Made by a program: the position numbers and the translations under genes | The notes under the pieces: model-generated | Databases searched by the model: none | What the model was told of the DNA's origin: nothing | The model's input: the letters and a program-made list of their open reading frames with translations, nothing else | In this document: positions 23,582 through 34,492 of the stretch, piece after piece | Layout of the letters: each line of letters starts with the position of its first letter | Position numbering within the stretch: the stretch's first letter is position 1 | Source of the DNA: Capitulum mitella | Lineage: Eukaryota > Arthropoda > Thecostraca > Pollicipedomorpha > Pollicipedidae | Assembly (NCBI GenBank): GCA_030062745.1 | Contig: CP099840.1 | Coordinates: forward strand, 1 to 64,000 | Reading direction: 5' to 3' | DNA: 64,000 nucleotides

Positions 23582-25085
23582 CACAGACAAAGCCAAGGGG
23601 GCGGGAGCCAAGTCCCCCACTTTGCACGGAAACATTTCAACCTGCGTAGAACGAGTCAACCCTGAGTACAAAGGTTTTACATAAATTTTACTTAGCAGCC
23701 GAAGGTAACTGCAGAGTGTCTCCAGTTAACACCTCAACTTATTCGACAGCGATAAGAAAAATGTCGCCCTCGAATGTTGCTGTCTCTGCAGCGCCGAGTT
23801 CGCATCCATGTGTTACGAGTGACGCGTTTGGCCCGTAGAAAGGGAGTAGATGACCCGCCGGCATGTTCACTTACCAGTCATCAGCGGGTGAATGACCCGA
23901 TGTTTTCGGGTGGATTTTGGCGTGCATAATGCTGCAAGGGCTCCATGTCTTTGTGTGATGAAACCCGCGTGTGTTGTGAGATGTTCCCAGTTGATTCGAG
24001 TAGTGATCGTCCGGTAACCTACGTAAGCCTGTTGAGTTCATAAGCCGTCACCAAAACTATTGTTGCGAAAATGTTGACGCTGTGTTTGACGAAGGCGTTT
24101 GCTCAAGTGTGCAAAACAGTGTTTTCATTGTGCCCAATTTGGGCTTCTTACAAATGTCGCACAATTTCCGACGTGGCTACCCAGTGCTCTTCATACGAAG
24201 CTGAATTGTGGCCTGTATTCTGCCAATTTATGAAGTACCTCATGTTTATGTGGATGTGCATTCACACTGTATTCATTCCGTTGCAGTACTTCATTGAAAC
24301 AGTCATGTATTGGTTGTGGCGTGATATTCGCATATTAGCCAAAGTGCAGCAAAATATAACAACGAAACGGAGCGGGAGTAGTTTTGGGAACGTAGACGAG
24401 TCTTGAATGCATGCGCTGGCGTTTTTAGGATGCTGACGTCGGGTGATACCGCAAGCTGGTGGAACGCTGACCTGCTTCATGTATACGTTAGAAGCGAGTA
24501 CGTTACCCCTCCACGACGTGTTAGATGGCTCTTAAGTGGTCCCCGAAATACGGGTAAAGGTCTCTGGTTTACTCGATACCACCGGGTATACGTTCAACAT
24601 TGACTACGCTGTACCGTGTAGGGGAGACCGGGGTCAAATGTTACATTTTTTACCTTTTCGATCCTGGAACGAAAATATTTCGGGTTGGGGAACATTTTCT
24701 CGGGATTTCACAAACCCTGATATTTTGCCTTTGTAGAGGATATGAAACGATCCCGAAATAACTACTTTAAGGCATCGAAATTACCGTTTCAAAAAGTCAC
24801 TTCAGCTGTTACAATTAACCCCAGGTACGGGGTAAATTGTAACAGCACCTAGGGTCAAATGTAACATGTTAGCGAATGGTGTAGTGGTGTAGTGAAAGCC
24901 ACCTTTGTCGAAAACAGTCTTTATTGAACAACATTGTCTCTTACATCCTGAGCCTTTCCTGGATTAAAATCACAGCTCCAATACAAAAATACGATTTCGT
25001 AACGGCGTAAAGCTCAAGTACTCCAGCAGCTTTTCCTGAATTAAATAACAGCTCTAGCTTTGTCAGGCCAAGAACCGACGCTTCA

Positions 25086-25440
25086 TCAAAAGCAGAAGAC
25101 TTCTTCATCATCACTGCTGCTTTCCCTGCGTGCTGTCTTCCGAGCCCCCTTCCCACCAGCCGTCGTATTCTTCTCTTCATGCTTGTCCTTGTCAAGAATG
25201 AGCTTCTTCGATGCTTGTTTGCAATCCCTTCGACTCTCTTTTAGCTCTATCGCTGTCTTTTCTGGAGTGTCAGTCAGAATTGCAGCCTTTCGCTTTCGAC
25301 CCGCACGGCTGTTTTTTCTTGGACCTGCCTTGGGTAGCGGCCGAATACGCTTCAGGGGTGAGCTGCTTCGAGGCGATCCCCGATGGACAAGATTGTCCGA
25401 TCCCCCATGGACCAGGCTTGTCGATCTCCAATGTATCAGC
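25086..25440 (-). pseudogene. C-terminal tail of a pogo/Tigger-type transposase
   Basis: The minus-strand frame ends at 25086 and reads basic, with GRKRKAAILTDTPEKTAIEL at its centre and an acidic end, SSSDDEEVFCF. A Gly-Arg-Lys stretch followed by ILTDTPEK is common in the tails of pogo/Tigger transposases. The catalytic DDE part and the DNA-binding N-terminus are not found between 28452 and 29367, so only this tail remains. Element 2 inserted just upstream of the retained tail. Confidence 0.65.
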
Positions 25441-28400
25441 CTCTGCAGTAGGGTGGCACTTATTTTCGACATTTTGAATTTCTACTGGGACGGGCAGCCG
25501 ATCTGTTCTATCCCTGGCAAAAACAACGTGTGTATTTTTTTTTGAAAAATATTAATATTTACAGGTCGCTCAAGGAGGTCAAAGTTTATATTTTTGGCAA
25601 AAAAAGTGATTTTTTCGATATTTTGTTTAATTTTTTTCCGTTGTAAATGTGTCATTTTTTGCATTGATTATTATCATATTTGAGTTAAATAACACATTTT
25701 ATTCAACACTTGTGATTCTGGGCACCTGCCTTCTGACTCTGTTCAGGGGCGTAAAACGTTTCACCACGACGGGTGTAAGGGTGACTTGCTTCGTCGGGTA
25801 GTTCCGAAACGTTTTGTGTTCTCTGGACTCGGGCTCAGTCACGGGGACGGTGACTGTGGGCTTAGTCACGGGGACGGTGGACCAAAAGAAGACGGTGAAG
25901 GAGGCGGCGGCGGAGGCAATGACCGCCGTGATGCCCTTCTGGGAGCGCGCGCATATCCCGATGCAGAAAAGGCAGCGCGCGCAGGAACAGATCCTCCGCC
26001 TCCACGAGAAGTGGAAGGCGCTCAAGAAAAACAAGAAGCGACGGACCAAGACGTAGGAGACGAAGGAGAAGGAGCTTGTCGAGTCGGCGATCGGTTTCTT
26101 CGACATCGCGCATCAGGACGCTCTGGCGACGATGACGATCAACGAGGACAAAGAGTTCCTCAAGGCCCAGCGCGAGAAGGGGCGGCTCGGGTGCATGGCG
26201 GCGAAGGAAATGACCCTGGCCGCCCTCGAGAACCGGAAGCGGAAGAAGGAGGAGGCGACACAGCGATATCGAGAGACGGCTGAGATCGAGCGGCAGACTC
26301 TCGACGAGACTGCGCAGTTGTCCTCTTCCAGCTCCTCTAGTGCCGTCAGCAGCCCCACTCGCTCCGTCCACCAACAGCGCGGCGGTGACGACTCGCCCGG
26401 TCCATCGACCCCGGGCCCCTCGACTTCTACAGCAGCGTGTTTGCCGCCCAAGCGTCGCCGCGCGGCAACGAAGCTCATCAACACAGAGCTAGCCGCCGCG
26501 ATGGACCGGACAAAGATGTCCAACCGCGATGGTGTCTACGTCCTGACGGCGGCGGCTCGGAGCCTGGGACACAAACCTGAAGAGCTGGTCATCAACCGTG
26601 AGTCATTTCGCAAGTCCCGGATGCAGTTCCGGAAGGCTAAGGCTGCCGAGATCAAGGCCACCTTTGCAACGACCGTCCCGCTCAGGGTCCACTGAGATGG
26701 GAAAATCGTTCTAGGCGTCGACGGCGGACCAGCCGTCGACTGACTTCCGGTCCTCGTCTCCGGTGACGGTGTGTCGAAGCTCCTGGCCGTGCCGAAGCTT
26801 CCCAACGGCACCGGAAAGGCCGCCGCTGATGCTGTCCTCGCGGCGCTCGATGACTGGGAGGTGAACGACCGAGTAAGGGCGTTCAGTTTCGACACCACTG
26901 CCTCTAACACCGGCCTCAGCGCCGGGGCCTGCACGATCATCGAGCAGCGGCTCGACCAGGACGTGCTCCACCTGGCCTGCCGCCACCATGTTTATGAACT
27001 TGAACTGTTTATGTTTATGAACTGGAGATGCCACCATGTTTATGAACTGGAGAAGGCGTTTACCGTCTGTCTCGGCCCGTCCAGCGGCCCGGACGTTCCT
27101 TTATTCAAGCGCTCCCAGACAAATTGGGCATCGTTAGATAGGACGGCGCCGGAGCCCTTCGACGACTGCGATATGCCGCCATACCTGCACGACAGCCGCG
27201 ACGACCTCCTTGCGCAGGTCGACCGCCTCCTCGACGACCAGCACCCACGCGATGACTACCGCGAGCTGCTGGAGCTGGCCACGATTGTCCTGGTCGGGGT
27301 TCCGAAGCGAGGTGTGAGGATCGCCCGCCCCGGTGCACTGCACCGGGCGCGCTGGATGGCCAAGGCCATTTACACGGTGAAAATATATCTCTTCCGCTCA
27401 CAGTTCCGGCTCACTGCGTCCGAGAAGAGCGGCATCCAGCAAGCCGTGACGTTTGTGGTTTCCACGTACGTCACGGCCTGGTTCAAGGCGCCGATTCCGG
27501 CGTCTGCCCCGGCTCAGGACCTCGGCTTCCTCAAGTCGCTCCTCAAGTACCAGGACAAGCCGGTGTCCAGGGCGACGGCCGCCGTCTTCGGCCGTCACCT
27601 CTGGTATCTGAGCGAGCGACTGGTCGCGCTCGCCTTCTTCGACGAGGAAGTGACGCTCGCGACCAAGTGCGAGATGGTCATAGCGCTATGCGAGGAGGAG
27701 GGACCCGAGGATCCCCCTCGCCGAGCCCAAGTCGAGCTCACGGCGGCGTCGGTCTCCAACAAGACGGTGGCAAACTTCGTCACGACTGGCTCCGCCAGCT
27801 TCTTCACCCTTCTCGGCCTGGAGACGGACTTCCTCGACAAGGATCCGGCCTGCTGGGAGGAGGAACCCTCCTACAACGCCGCCTCTCGCCGCGTCAACTC
27901 ACTCCGCGTCGTCAACGACTTCGCGGAGCGGGACATCGCGCTGATGCAGGAGTTCAACTTGGCCCTCACCAAGGACGAGGGCCAGAAGCAGTTCCTGCTA
28001 CAGGTCGTCGAGGAGCACCGGGTCAGATTTCCGAACGCCCGCAAGTCCACTGTGACTGCAAACTAGGCGAAAATGAGTGGTAGCTGGCATGAGCTAGGCA
28101 CACATGAGACCCCTCACCCACCCCCTTTGAAGGGCTAATACTCGAGAAGAGGGGGTCTACCTGGAACCAAGAGTGTTGAATATATGTTATTTACGTCAGG
28201 TGTGATGTTGTTCATTACTACAAATGACAGATTTAGAATGACAAACATTAAAAACAAAATACTGAAAAAATCATTTTTCCCCCAAAAAAAAGAAACTTTG
28301 ACCTCGTTGAGCGACCTCTAAATATAAAAATTTTTCCCCCCAAAAATACACACCTTGTTTTTGCCGGGGATAGAACAGTTTGGCTGCCCGTCCCGGTAGA

Positions 28401-28451
28401 AATTCTCCCAAAAAAAAATTACGGCCGAATAAGTGCCACCCTACTCTGCAG
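25441..28451 (+). mobile_element. element 2, second member of the element 1 family, with 8-bp target duplication
   Basis: The element proper is 25449-28443 (2,995 bp), flanked by a perfect duplication, ctctgcag, at 25441-25448 and 28444-28451. Ends read TAGGGTGGCACTTATT inward. Inverted repeats extend about 150 bp with shared blocks ACGGGCAGCC, CTGTTCTATCCC, GGCAAAAACAA, GTGTGTATTTTT, AGGTCGCTCAA and GAGGTCAAAG. The end sequence matches element 1 at 12 of the first 14 positions or better, while the inner arms differ. The internal ORF is broken by stops. Confidence 0.92.
25814..28066 (+). pseudogene. inactivated transposase of element 2
   Basis: It is collinear with the element 1 protein, starting with an EAMTAVMPFWERAHIP block. 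Lesions: a TAG at 26054-26056, a TGA at 26693-26695 that replaces the Trp of the HWDGK motif, and a further stop about 16 codons on. A short internal duplication at about 26985-27055 repeats HHVYELE. Downstream, a 431-codon open stretch (26771-28066) retains SFDTTASN, LACRHH, HRARWMAKAIY and NDFAERD, ending in a TAG. The intact 3' half with few lesions suggests recent inactivation; the ends could still be recognised by a transposase supplied in trans. Confidence 0.9.
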
Positions 28452-29367
28452 GAATGATGCATGATATACATCATCCATGATGCAAGGATATAATAATATA
28501 TTTTCAATGTATTTTCAATGTAACATTCAAATAGACAAATTAAACTATATACAAATGTCCTATACTTCTCCCAGAAATATCCAAATGAAGTCAAACTAAA
28601 ATTGTTTAATCAATAAAATAATCAATAAATAAAATAATAAAGTATCTAAATAAATCTCCTGTAAAGGTGAAACATCTACGGTAAGACCACGGTGACTAGC
28701 CGCCAAGAATGTAACCACGTCTTGAAATTAAAAATGACAAAACAGTACCTAAGAGATAAATCAGGGATTGGTGACAATAATACCATAAGTATGATTTTTG
28801 AATGATATTGATATTGAATGTGGGGACAAAACTGCATGTTGATTAATTGGACGGGGCATGTTTCCATAGCCTCCGCCCCCAGTGGTTACATTTATGCCAA
28901 GTGCATTGATATTTTACATAAATGTAGGTTTAATGGTCTGGCCATAGGGGTCAATTGTAACACTGTTATATTTGATCCCAGCAAAAATGTTACAATTGTC
29001 CCTGTCACGCCACGCCATCTTTGAGACAAAAATGACGCAAAACAAGGCGGCGTGGGCGGCAACTGATGCACTCATTTTTTGACCAGGTACCCCCACCCAC
29101 CCCACACAAACTCTTAAACCCGTGTCTAGTAAGATACGTGAATGAGCTGATCATATTAAGAAATAAACAAAATTACAATACACTCTAAAAAACACAGCTG
29201 CGAACGGCACAATCGACTCACCCGCCGCACCGGCCTGCAACCCCGTGAGGAAGAGCAACAGCTTACTGCGCATGTCCAGTAGTGCCTCCAGCGTCATCCA
29301 TTTGCAAGTTTCGAAGTTAAGGCGTCTGTTACAATTGCCCCGTATTACATTTGACCCCGGTCTCCCC
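28452..29367. other. residual right part of the pogo-like element
   Basis: This AT-rich DNA lies between element 2 and the right end of the pogo-like element. It holds subterminal GGTCAATTGTAACA-type motifs at about 28945-29005 but no recognisable transposase domain. Confidence 0.5.
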
Positions 29368-29714
29368 TAATGACAACGAATAGCACGAAAATGTGGAATA
29401 AGCGAAACGATTAACACGAGGTTCTGTCGTGAACGCAGCGGGTAAACACGCCCACAGCGGGGCGTGAATCCGCTAATGACAGGTGAAGAGTCTTATGCGA
29501 TAGGTATATTTACGATTGCTGTGTCAAAAACGTCTGCGTGTTGGCCAGCCTGCATATTTTGGATTTATTCGTTGTCATCAGGTAAAAATGTTTTCAGTGT
29601 AGGCCAGATTTTTTTGCGAAAACCATTGCACATCGTCTTCCCAGCGGGCGATTTTCGTGTGATGTCAGTTCGCACTGAGCTCTGCCTCTTGAAAAATTCC
29701 TGGCTGCGTCCCTG

Positions 29715-30650
29715 TCGGCATCTACCTGCTGATGGGTCTTGCTGAGATGCCAAACGTGCGCTGGTGTTGGGAGAATGATACCAGGTATCCAACAGTGGCA
29801 GACGTAATGCCCAGAAGCAGGTTCGGAAAGATTTTTACCTAACTTCACTTTCAGGAGAATAGGACTGCTACGGAAGAAACAAAAAACAAGGCAAGCTTTG
29901 GAAAATAAGACCCTGGCTGAATCTTGTCAGGGAACGCTGCCTCGCGGTAAAGCCCGAGGAGTGCCACTCAGTAGACGAAATGATGGTTCAAAGGAAAGTC
30001 GCACCTCCGAGTGTATATGCCGAGGAAGTCTCACAAACAGGGATTCAAAATCTGGGGCCGAACTGGGGCCAGCGGATTTTTTCTACGAATTCGACGAGTA
30101 CCAAGGCGCTGAGGATAAGTCCGCAACTTCAGGCCTGGGAGTCTTTGCGGATGTTGTCGCAAAGCTCGCGGATACACTGCCTGTCGGAGAAAACCACAAG
30201 GTCTACGCGGACAATTTTTTCACGTCCCTCCCACTCATGATGCACCCGAAGGAAGGGGTATCCAGTTTGCTGGTACCATGCGGAGCAACAGATGAAAAGG
30301 GTACTCCATGAAGGACGAAAAGTCCCTGAAGAAGGATGAACGAGGATATTTTGATTAGAGTGGGGCAGAACACAGGCTCATCGCGGTCAGATGGCGAGAC
30401 AGCAAGTGTGTAAACCTGCTGTCCTACGTTGGCGTAGAACTACTGGCCACTGCATTTCGGTGAGACAAAAAAGCCAAAAGTCAAGTAGATGTTCCTAAGC
30501 CGGCAATAGTCCGACCACATAATGAAGTCATGGGAGGCATCGACCTCCTTATGTTGTTGCGTCAATGCAAAAGCTCCTTTTATAGCAGAAGTCTGAGCCA
30601 CTATGGCGTGCACCACGAGAAAAATAGTCGAGATTTGGTTGATCGGTGCT
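29715..30650 (+). pseudogene. piggyBac-like transposase pseudogene, catalytic part
   Basis: The frame resumes from 23581 with GIYLLMGLAEMPNVRWCW. Recognisable piggyBac blocks follow in shifting frames: RYPTVADVMPRSRFGKIF, KLWKIRPWLNLVRERCL, ECHSVDEMMV, YEFDEYQGAED, VYADNFFTSLPLM, CVNLLSYVGVELL and VRPHNEVMGGIDLL. The Asp in VDEMM and in ADNFFTS would be two of the catalytic aspartates of the family. At least three frameshifts or stops interrupt it. The cysteine-rich C-terminal domain is not identified. It runs into the degraded element 3. Confidence 0.85.
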
Positions 30651-30769
30651 CCGGTCGAATCAGTGCTAGGAAACCAGGAAACAAGCTGCCTACGCGGGAG
30701 AAGTGCTGCAGCGATATTTTCAGCCTCACCGTGCAGATAAGCTTGCCCAGAGGGACATTGTCAGACCGT

Positions 30770-33000
30770 TACTGTCAGACCGTCATAACCGTCAGACATA
30801 CACAGACCGTCCGCGAAGTGGTGAGGGTGTGGAACAAAGCCCGCATTCCCACTGCCCGGAGCGGAACGTGATAACGAAGCTCCGCAAGACGCTCGACCAG
30901 AACCGAGCTGTCATCAAAGGTGGATGCAGGACGTCAACCCCGCAGATGGAGAAGGAGAGGGAGTTTAGGGGCAGCCTCAAAGACCTCTTTGAAAACGACC
31001 ATATCAGCGCCATTAAAATCATCAAAATCCACGATGACAGACTTCCTTCAGGCCCAACGGGAGACAGCCCGCCGAGGCTTCATGGTGGTAGTCGATAATT
31101 TTCTTTCTGGGAAGGAGCGAGATCTTCAGCGGTAACAACAGGCCGCATAAAAGACCAGCCGTTAGGTAGGTAGGTTGAAGAGTAGGTCTCGCAGGTGGCA
31201 ACTGCCCAATTGGAATGCCCATTTACCGACACGACACAACAAACAGATGAGAATGACCCTCAGCTTTCGCCATGCCTTCTCCTTCAAAGCGGCTAAGCAG
31301 GAACATCATCACTCCCGGTCTGGCAGCAGCCCTCGTTCGGACCAAGCTCAGTGATCCTTTGCCCTCTGCCACGGCTGATTTCAGCCGGCGATCAACAGAA
31401 GCTCCATCAGGCGGTCGCGTAGATCGCAGAGGAAATCCATTGCGGACGAAATTTGACATTCTTTCTCCGCGCCACCCAACCTTTTGGTCCACTGGGAAGA
31501 TTAACTGTTATCCGACAATGGAAAGGAGGTGGATCGACTATCTGTCACTGTAACCAGTCCAAGCAGTGCCGCCAGGCTCCTCGGTGTTCCGAAGCTCGCA
31601 AGCGGAACTGGACCAGAGACAGCACGCGTTGTCGTGTATTGTCGTGTACTGTCTGGAAGACTGGGACGTCTCGGATAAGATGGTCGGCATGAGTTTCGAC
31701 ACCACCTCTAGCAATACTGGACAGGTCCCGGAACCAAGCACACGTCTTCAAAAGAAGTTTGGGCTTCAAAAGACAGCTCCTTTACTTCGCTTGTCGTCAT
31801 CGTATCTTCGAACTGGTGGCAGAGGAGCCTTTTCCACGTCTTCGGTTTTCCACGTTTTCGGTCCGTCTTGGAAATCAGGGATCTGCTTGTTCAGGCACTT
31901 CAAAAGGAGAAGGAGGCACATTGATCGCGGCAAGTTTGAACCCATGATGAGTGAAGACCGGGAGCCAGCAGTCAGCCGAGCCGAGCGAGCAGCCGAGACG
32001 TTTCCCTCCTCCAAGGATCGTGTCGTCGCCTTCTGCCGTGACAAGCTCGCTGAAATCCAGATTCACGATGATAATCAGGAGTTCTCTGAGGTCCCCATCA
32101 TCCTCTTTGGCCAAAAGCCTTCGCGGGAAGTGCACGACCTGACCTTACTGCAAAGCTTGATCTGGATGCTGATATCTCGAAGGTGACCTCCATGAAGTTC
32201 GCCAATCACCTATGGTACCTTAACAAAGAACTGGCTGGGCTGTCGTTCTTCGACGAGGACGTACCGTGTGAGATGAAGACGAAGATGGTCACAGCACTCC
32301 AAGACCAGGGATCGGAGAGTCCGCCCCAGCGAGCGCAATGGATCTTGTGGCAAAGGACGTTCTCGCCATGCAGACCATCGCGGACTTCATAACGGCAAAG
32401 ACCAGGGATCGGAGAGTCCGCCCCAGCGAGCGCAATGGATCCTGTGGCAAAGGACGTTCTCGCCATGCAGACCATCGCGGACTTCATAACGGCAAAGACC
32501 AGGGATCGGAGAGTCCGCCCCAGCGAGCGCAATGGATCCTGTGGCAAAGGACGTTCTCGCCATGCAGACCATCGCGGACTTCATAACGGCAAAGACCAGG
32601 GATCGGAGAGTCCGCCCCAGCGAGCGCAATGGATCCTGTGGCAAAGGACGTTCTCGCCATGCAGACCATCGCGGACTTCATAACGGCAAAGTCGCAAAGT
32701 CGTTGGGAACCCTCAAGGTCTACGGCATCAACTTGGAATTCCTTGCCGCCGATCCCGCTGACTGGGAAAAAGAACCTATCTTCAATGGCGCAGAGGAAGT
32801 CCTGCGCGAGATCGCGGTGGTGAGCGACTTCGCCGAGCGAGGTGCGACTCTTATCCCAGCGCACGTGGTACTGACAGGATGAAATGCAAAAGCAGTACCT
32901 GTTGCAAGTCGTCGAATGGCATCGTCGCGAGTACCTCAAGGCCACAAAGAGGGTTGCAATGCCATTCCCACCTGAGCCACACTGCTGCCCGCTGTCAATG
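30770..33000 (+). pseudogene. element 3, degraded third transposase of the element 1 family
   Basis: Homology to the element 1 protein begins near TVREVVRVWNKARIP at about 30800. It continues through a QAQRETARRGFM block (31050), GMSFDTTSSNTGQV (about 31690), FACRHRIFELV (about 31785), LWYLNKELAGLSFFDEDVP (about 32210) and VVSDFAERGATLI (about 32820). Frames shift repeatedly and the HWDGK region is damaged (STGK at about 31490). The ACRHH motif has become ACRHR. No terminal inverted repeat or target duplication could be found, so the ends are lost. A 97-bp tandem expansion lies inside it. Confidence 0.85.
32301..32688. repeat. 97-bp tandem repeat, four copies, inside element 3
   Basis: The phrase gatcggagagtccgccccag recurs every 97 bp from about 32308, with copy starts at 32301, 32398, 32495 and 32592. 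Copies differ at only one or two positions. The unit is transposase coding sequence (with MDPVAKDVLAMQTIADFIT), so expansion postdates gene death. Because 97 is not a multiple of three, it also breaks the frame. Confidence 0.95.
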
Positions 33001-33389
33001 ACCTTTGACAGGAGACGAGTTATGTGACGTGTCCTTCGGTCCAGTGCGTCAAAAAGAGTACTATGATACACGTTTTACACATCGTGTGCATGGCATTGAA
33101 AAAAATGGAGCACAGAACACATGTTTGGAACTATTTCAGGCACACCTCACCATGACCGAAACTTGCAGGATTACAAGCCCATGGGAAATGAGTTCTTGCT
33201 GCGGATAAATTAAAAAATATTCTTTGACTTCAATGGGCTCGGAATGCACCAAATCTGTCCTAAATTTCAGCAAAACAAAAAATAAAATCCCAGGAAAGCT
33301 TTTCTTTCCCGCGCTGTACGAACCAGTGGCATTCAACTCTCGTGTGACAGTGGTTCAAAGTGAGGGATCAAGACCATATTTTGCACGCA

Positions 33390-33545
33390 TCAATTACGTC
33401 GCGACCGACTGACAGTTGGCGCCGGTCGCGCTCGGCTGGAGGGGGAGGGTTGACCCCTCCCTAACTCACCAACGGCTGGTCACGCGATGAAAATAAGTAC
33501 ACCGTTGAAAAGCTCGTGACAAGCAGACCGCGAAACTAGTATCAT
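33390..33545. repeat. dispersed repeat R, copy 2 (inverted)
   Basis: This is the reverse complement of the 5230-5390 repeat, with shared ggttgacccctccc, gaaaataagtacaccgttg and cgcgaccgg-type phrases. No coding content is seen. Confidence 0.5.
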
Positions 33546-33650
33546 TAGTTTGGTTTTAGTATCTGGTTTATTTTTGGTATCTGGGCATTTTGTTTTTGGT
33601 ATCTGGTTTGGTTTTGGTTACTGGTATCATTAGTTTAGTTTTGGATAATA
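33541..33650. repeat. short T-rich tandem repeat
   Basis: Units of about 20 bp of the form tttggtatctggttt recur about five times with variation. It follows directly on repeat R. Confidence 0.65.
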
Positions 33651-34492
33651 TGTAAGCCATTTCCGCCCTATATATGTTTTCCCACAGCCGACTGCATGAA
33701 ACCGAGAAACGGCCTGGATCTCCTAGGGCTGTGATTAATAAAGGCTTGGTAAAGGCACCAGTGAAGAAGTAAAAATCCGCAAATGCAGATATGTGCCTAA
33801 TTCCTCTGATTTCCTTAATGTATACGCCGAAACGCTGGGATGGAGACACGGTGATTTTCGCGCCATCCGTGGGTGGGCGCCGTAGCCGAACGCGGTATGA
33901 AATTAACGGGAACTTATTCTAGTGTTCCTTTATTTTCGCGACATAGGCGTTTTCATGCGACATTTCTTTATCCTAGTGGTTCTTGTGATGGTTCGTCGCG
34001 CTTAAATTCTGCGAAAAATCATTAGTCAATTCACACAATGGGCTGAGCTTTATTCGCGGGTCTGTTCATTTTCAAAATATGCAAATTCTTGAAACTTTTT
34101 GAACTTCTTGGTATTACTCGTAAATGTGCAAGCCAATTCGGCCATTTTCAACCCGTTCTGTGTAATTCATTGCTAATTTTGACAGTGGTGAATTTTGGCT
34201 CATAACAGTTATTCGTGACGAGACCTCACCTCACACAATGACTGGAAGTCATTGTCACTTTATCCATTGATGGTAAATGGATGTATACCTCACCCTACAC
34301 TAATAATGTCTTAAAAATCCCGTCAAATTCCTAAAAACATGCCTTAAAAATGGGGTTGACCTTAGGTCAATGACACAGAAAATTCCGAAAAATCTGAGAT
34401 AGCAGATTTGTTGCATCCATGAAGACCTCTGATCTCTGAAAGTTTTCTTGTGATATCAGTCTTCCTGGAAAAATGCAGGGTGCTAAACTTCT
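33651..34492. other. intergenic, no recognised gene
   Basis: AT-rich, ordinary-complexity sequence with only short ORFs (the longest is about 93 codons on the minus strand at 33568-33849, without known motifs). Confidence 0.4.

Larger units (their letters stand above)
24619..29369 (-). mobile_element. pogo/Tigger-like element with TA target duplication, interrupted by element 2
   Basis: Inverted ends GGGGAGACCGGGGTCAAATG lie at 24621 and, inverted, finish at 29367; each is flanked by TA (24619-24620 and 29368-29369). Subterminal copies of GGTCAA(A/T)TGTAACA-like motifs occur at 24820-24870 and 28945-29005. A basic C-terminal tail with an ILTDTPEK motif is coded on the minus strand at 25086-25440. 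TA duplication plus that tail supports the pogo/Tigger branch of Tc1/mariner. Without the nested insertion it would be about 1.7 kb, too short for a full transposase gene. Confidence 0.75.
23574..29722. mobile_element. hAT-type (family C) insertion into the piggyBac-like gene, itself carrying nested elements
   Basis: An 8-bp direct duplication, tcggcatc, sits at 23574-23581 and 29715-29722. The insert's right end read inward is CAGGGACGCAGCCAGGAATT, and its left end is CACAGACAAAGCCAAGG, with 11 of the first 17 bases agreeing. The right 120 bp match the family C repeats at 13358 and 47001. The pogo-like element at 24621-29367 lies inside, so the original insertion was at most about 1.4 kb. 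Confidence 0.75.

Noticed and set aside
23582..23610. piggyBac reading frame continuing past 23581 (HRQSQGGG)
   Set aside because: The frame stays open by chance. The conserved continuation is found at 29715 after the 8-bp duplication.
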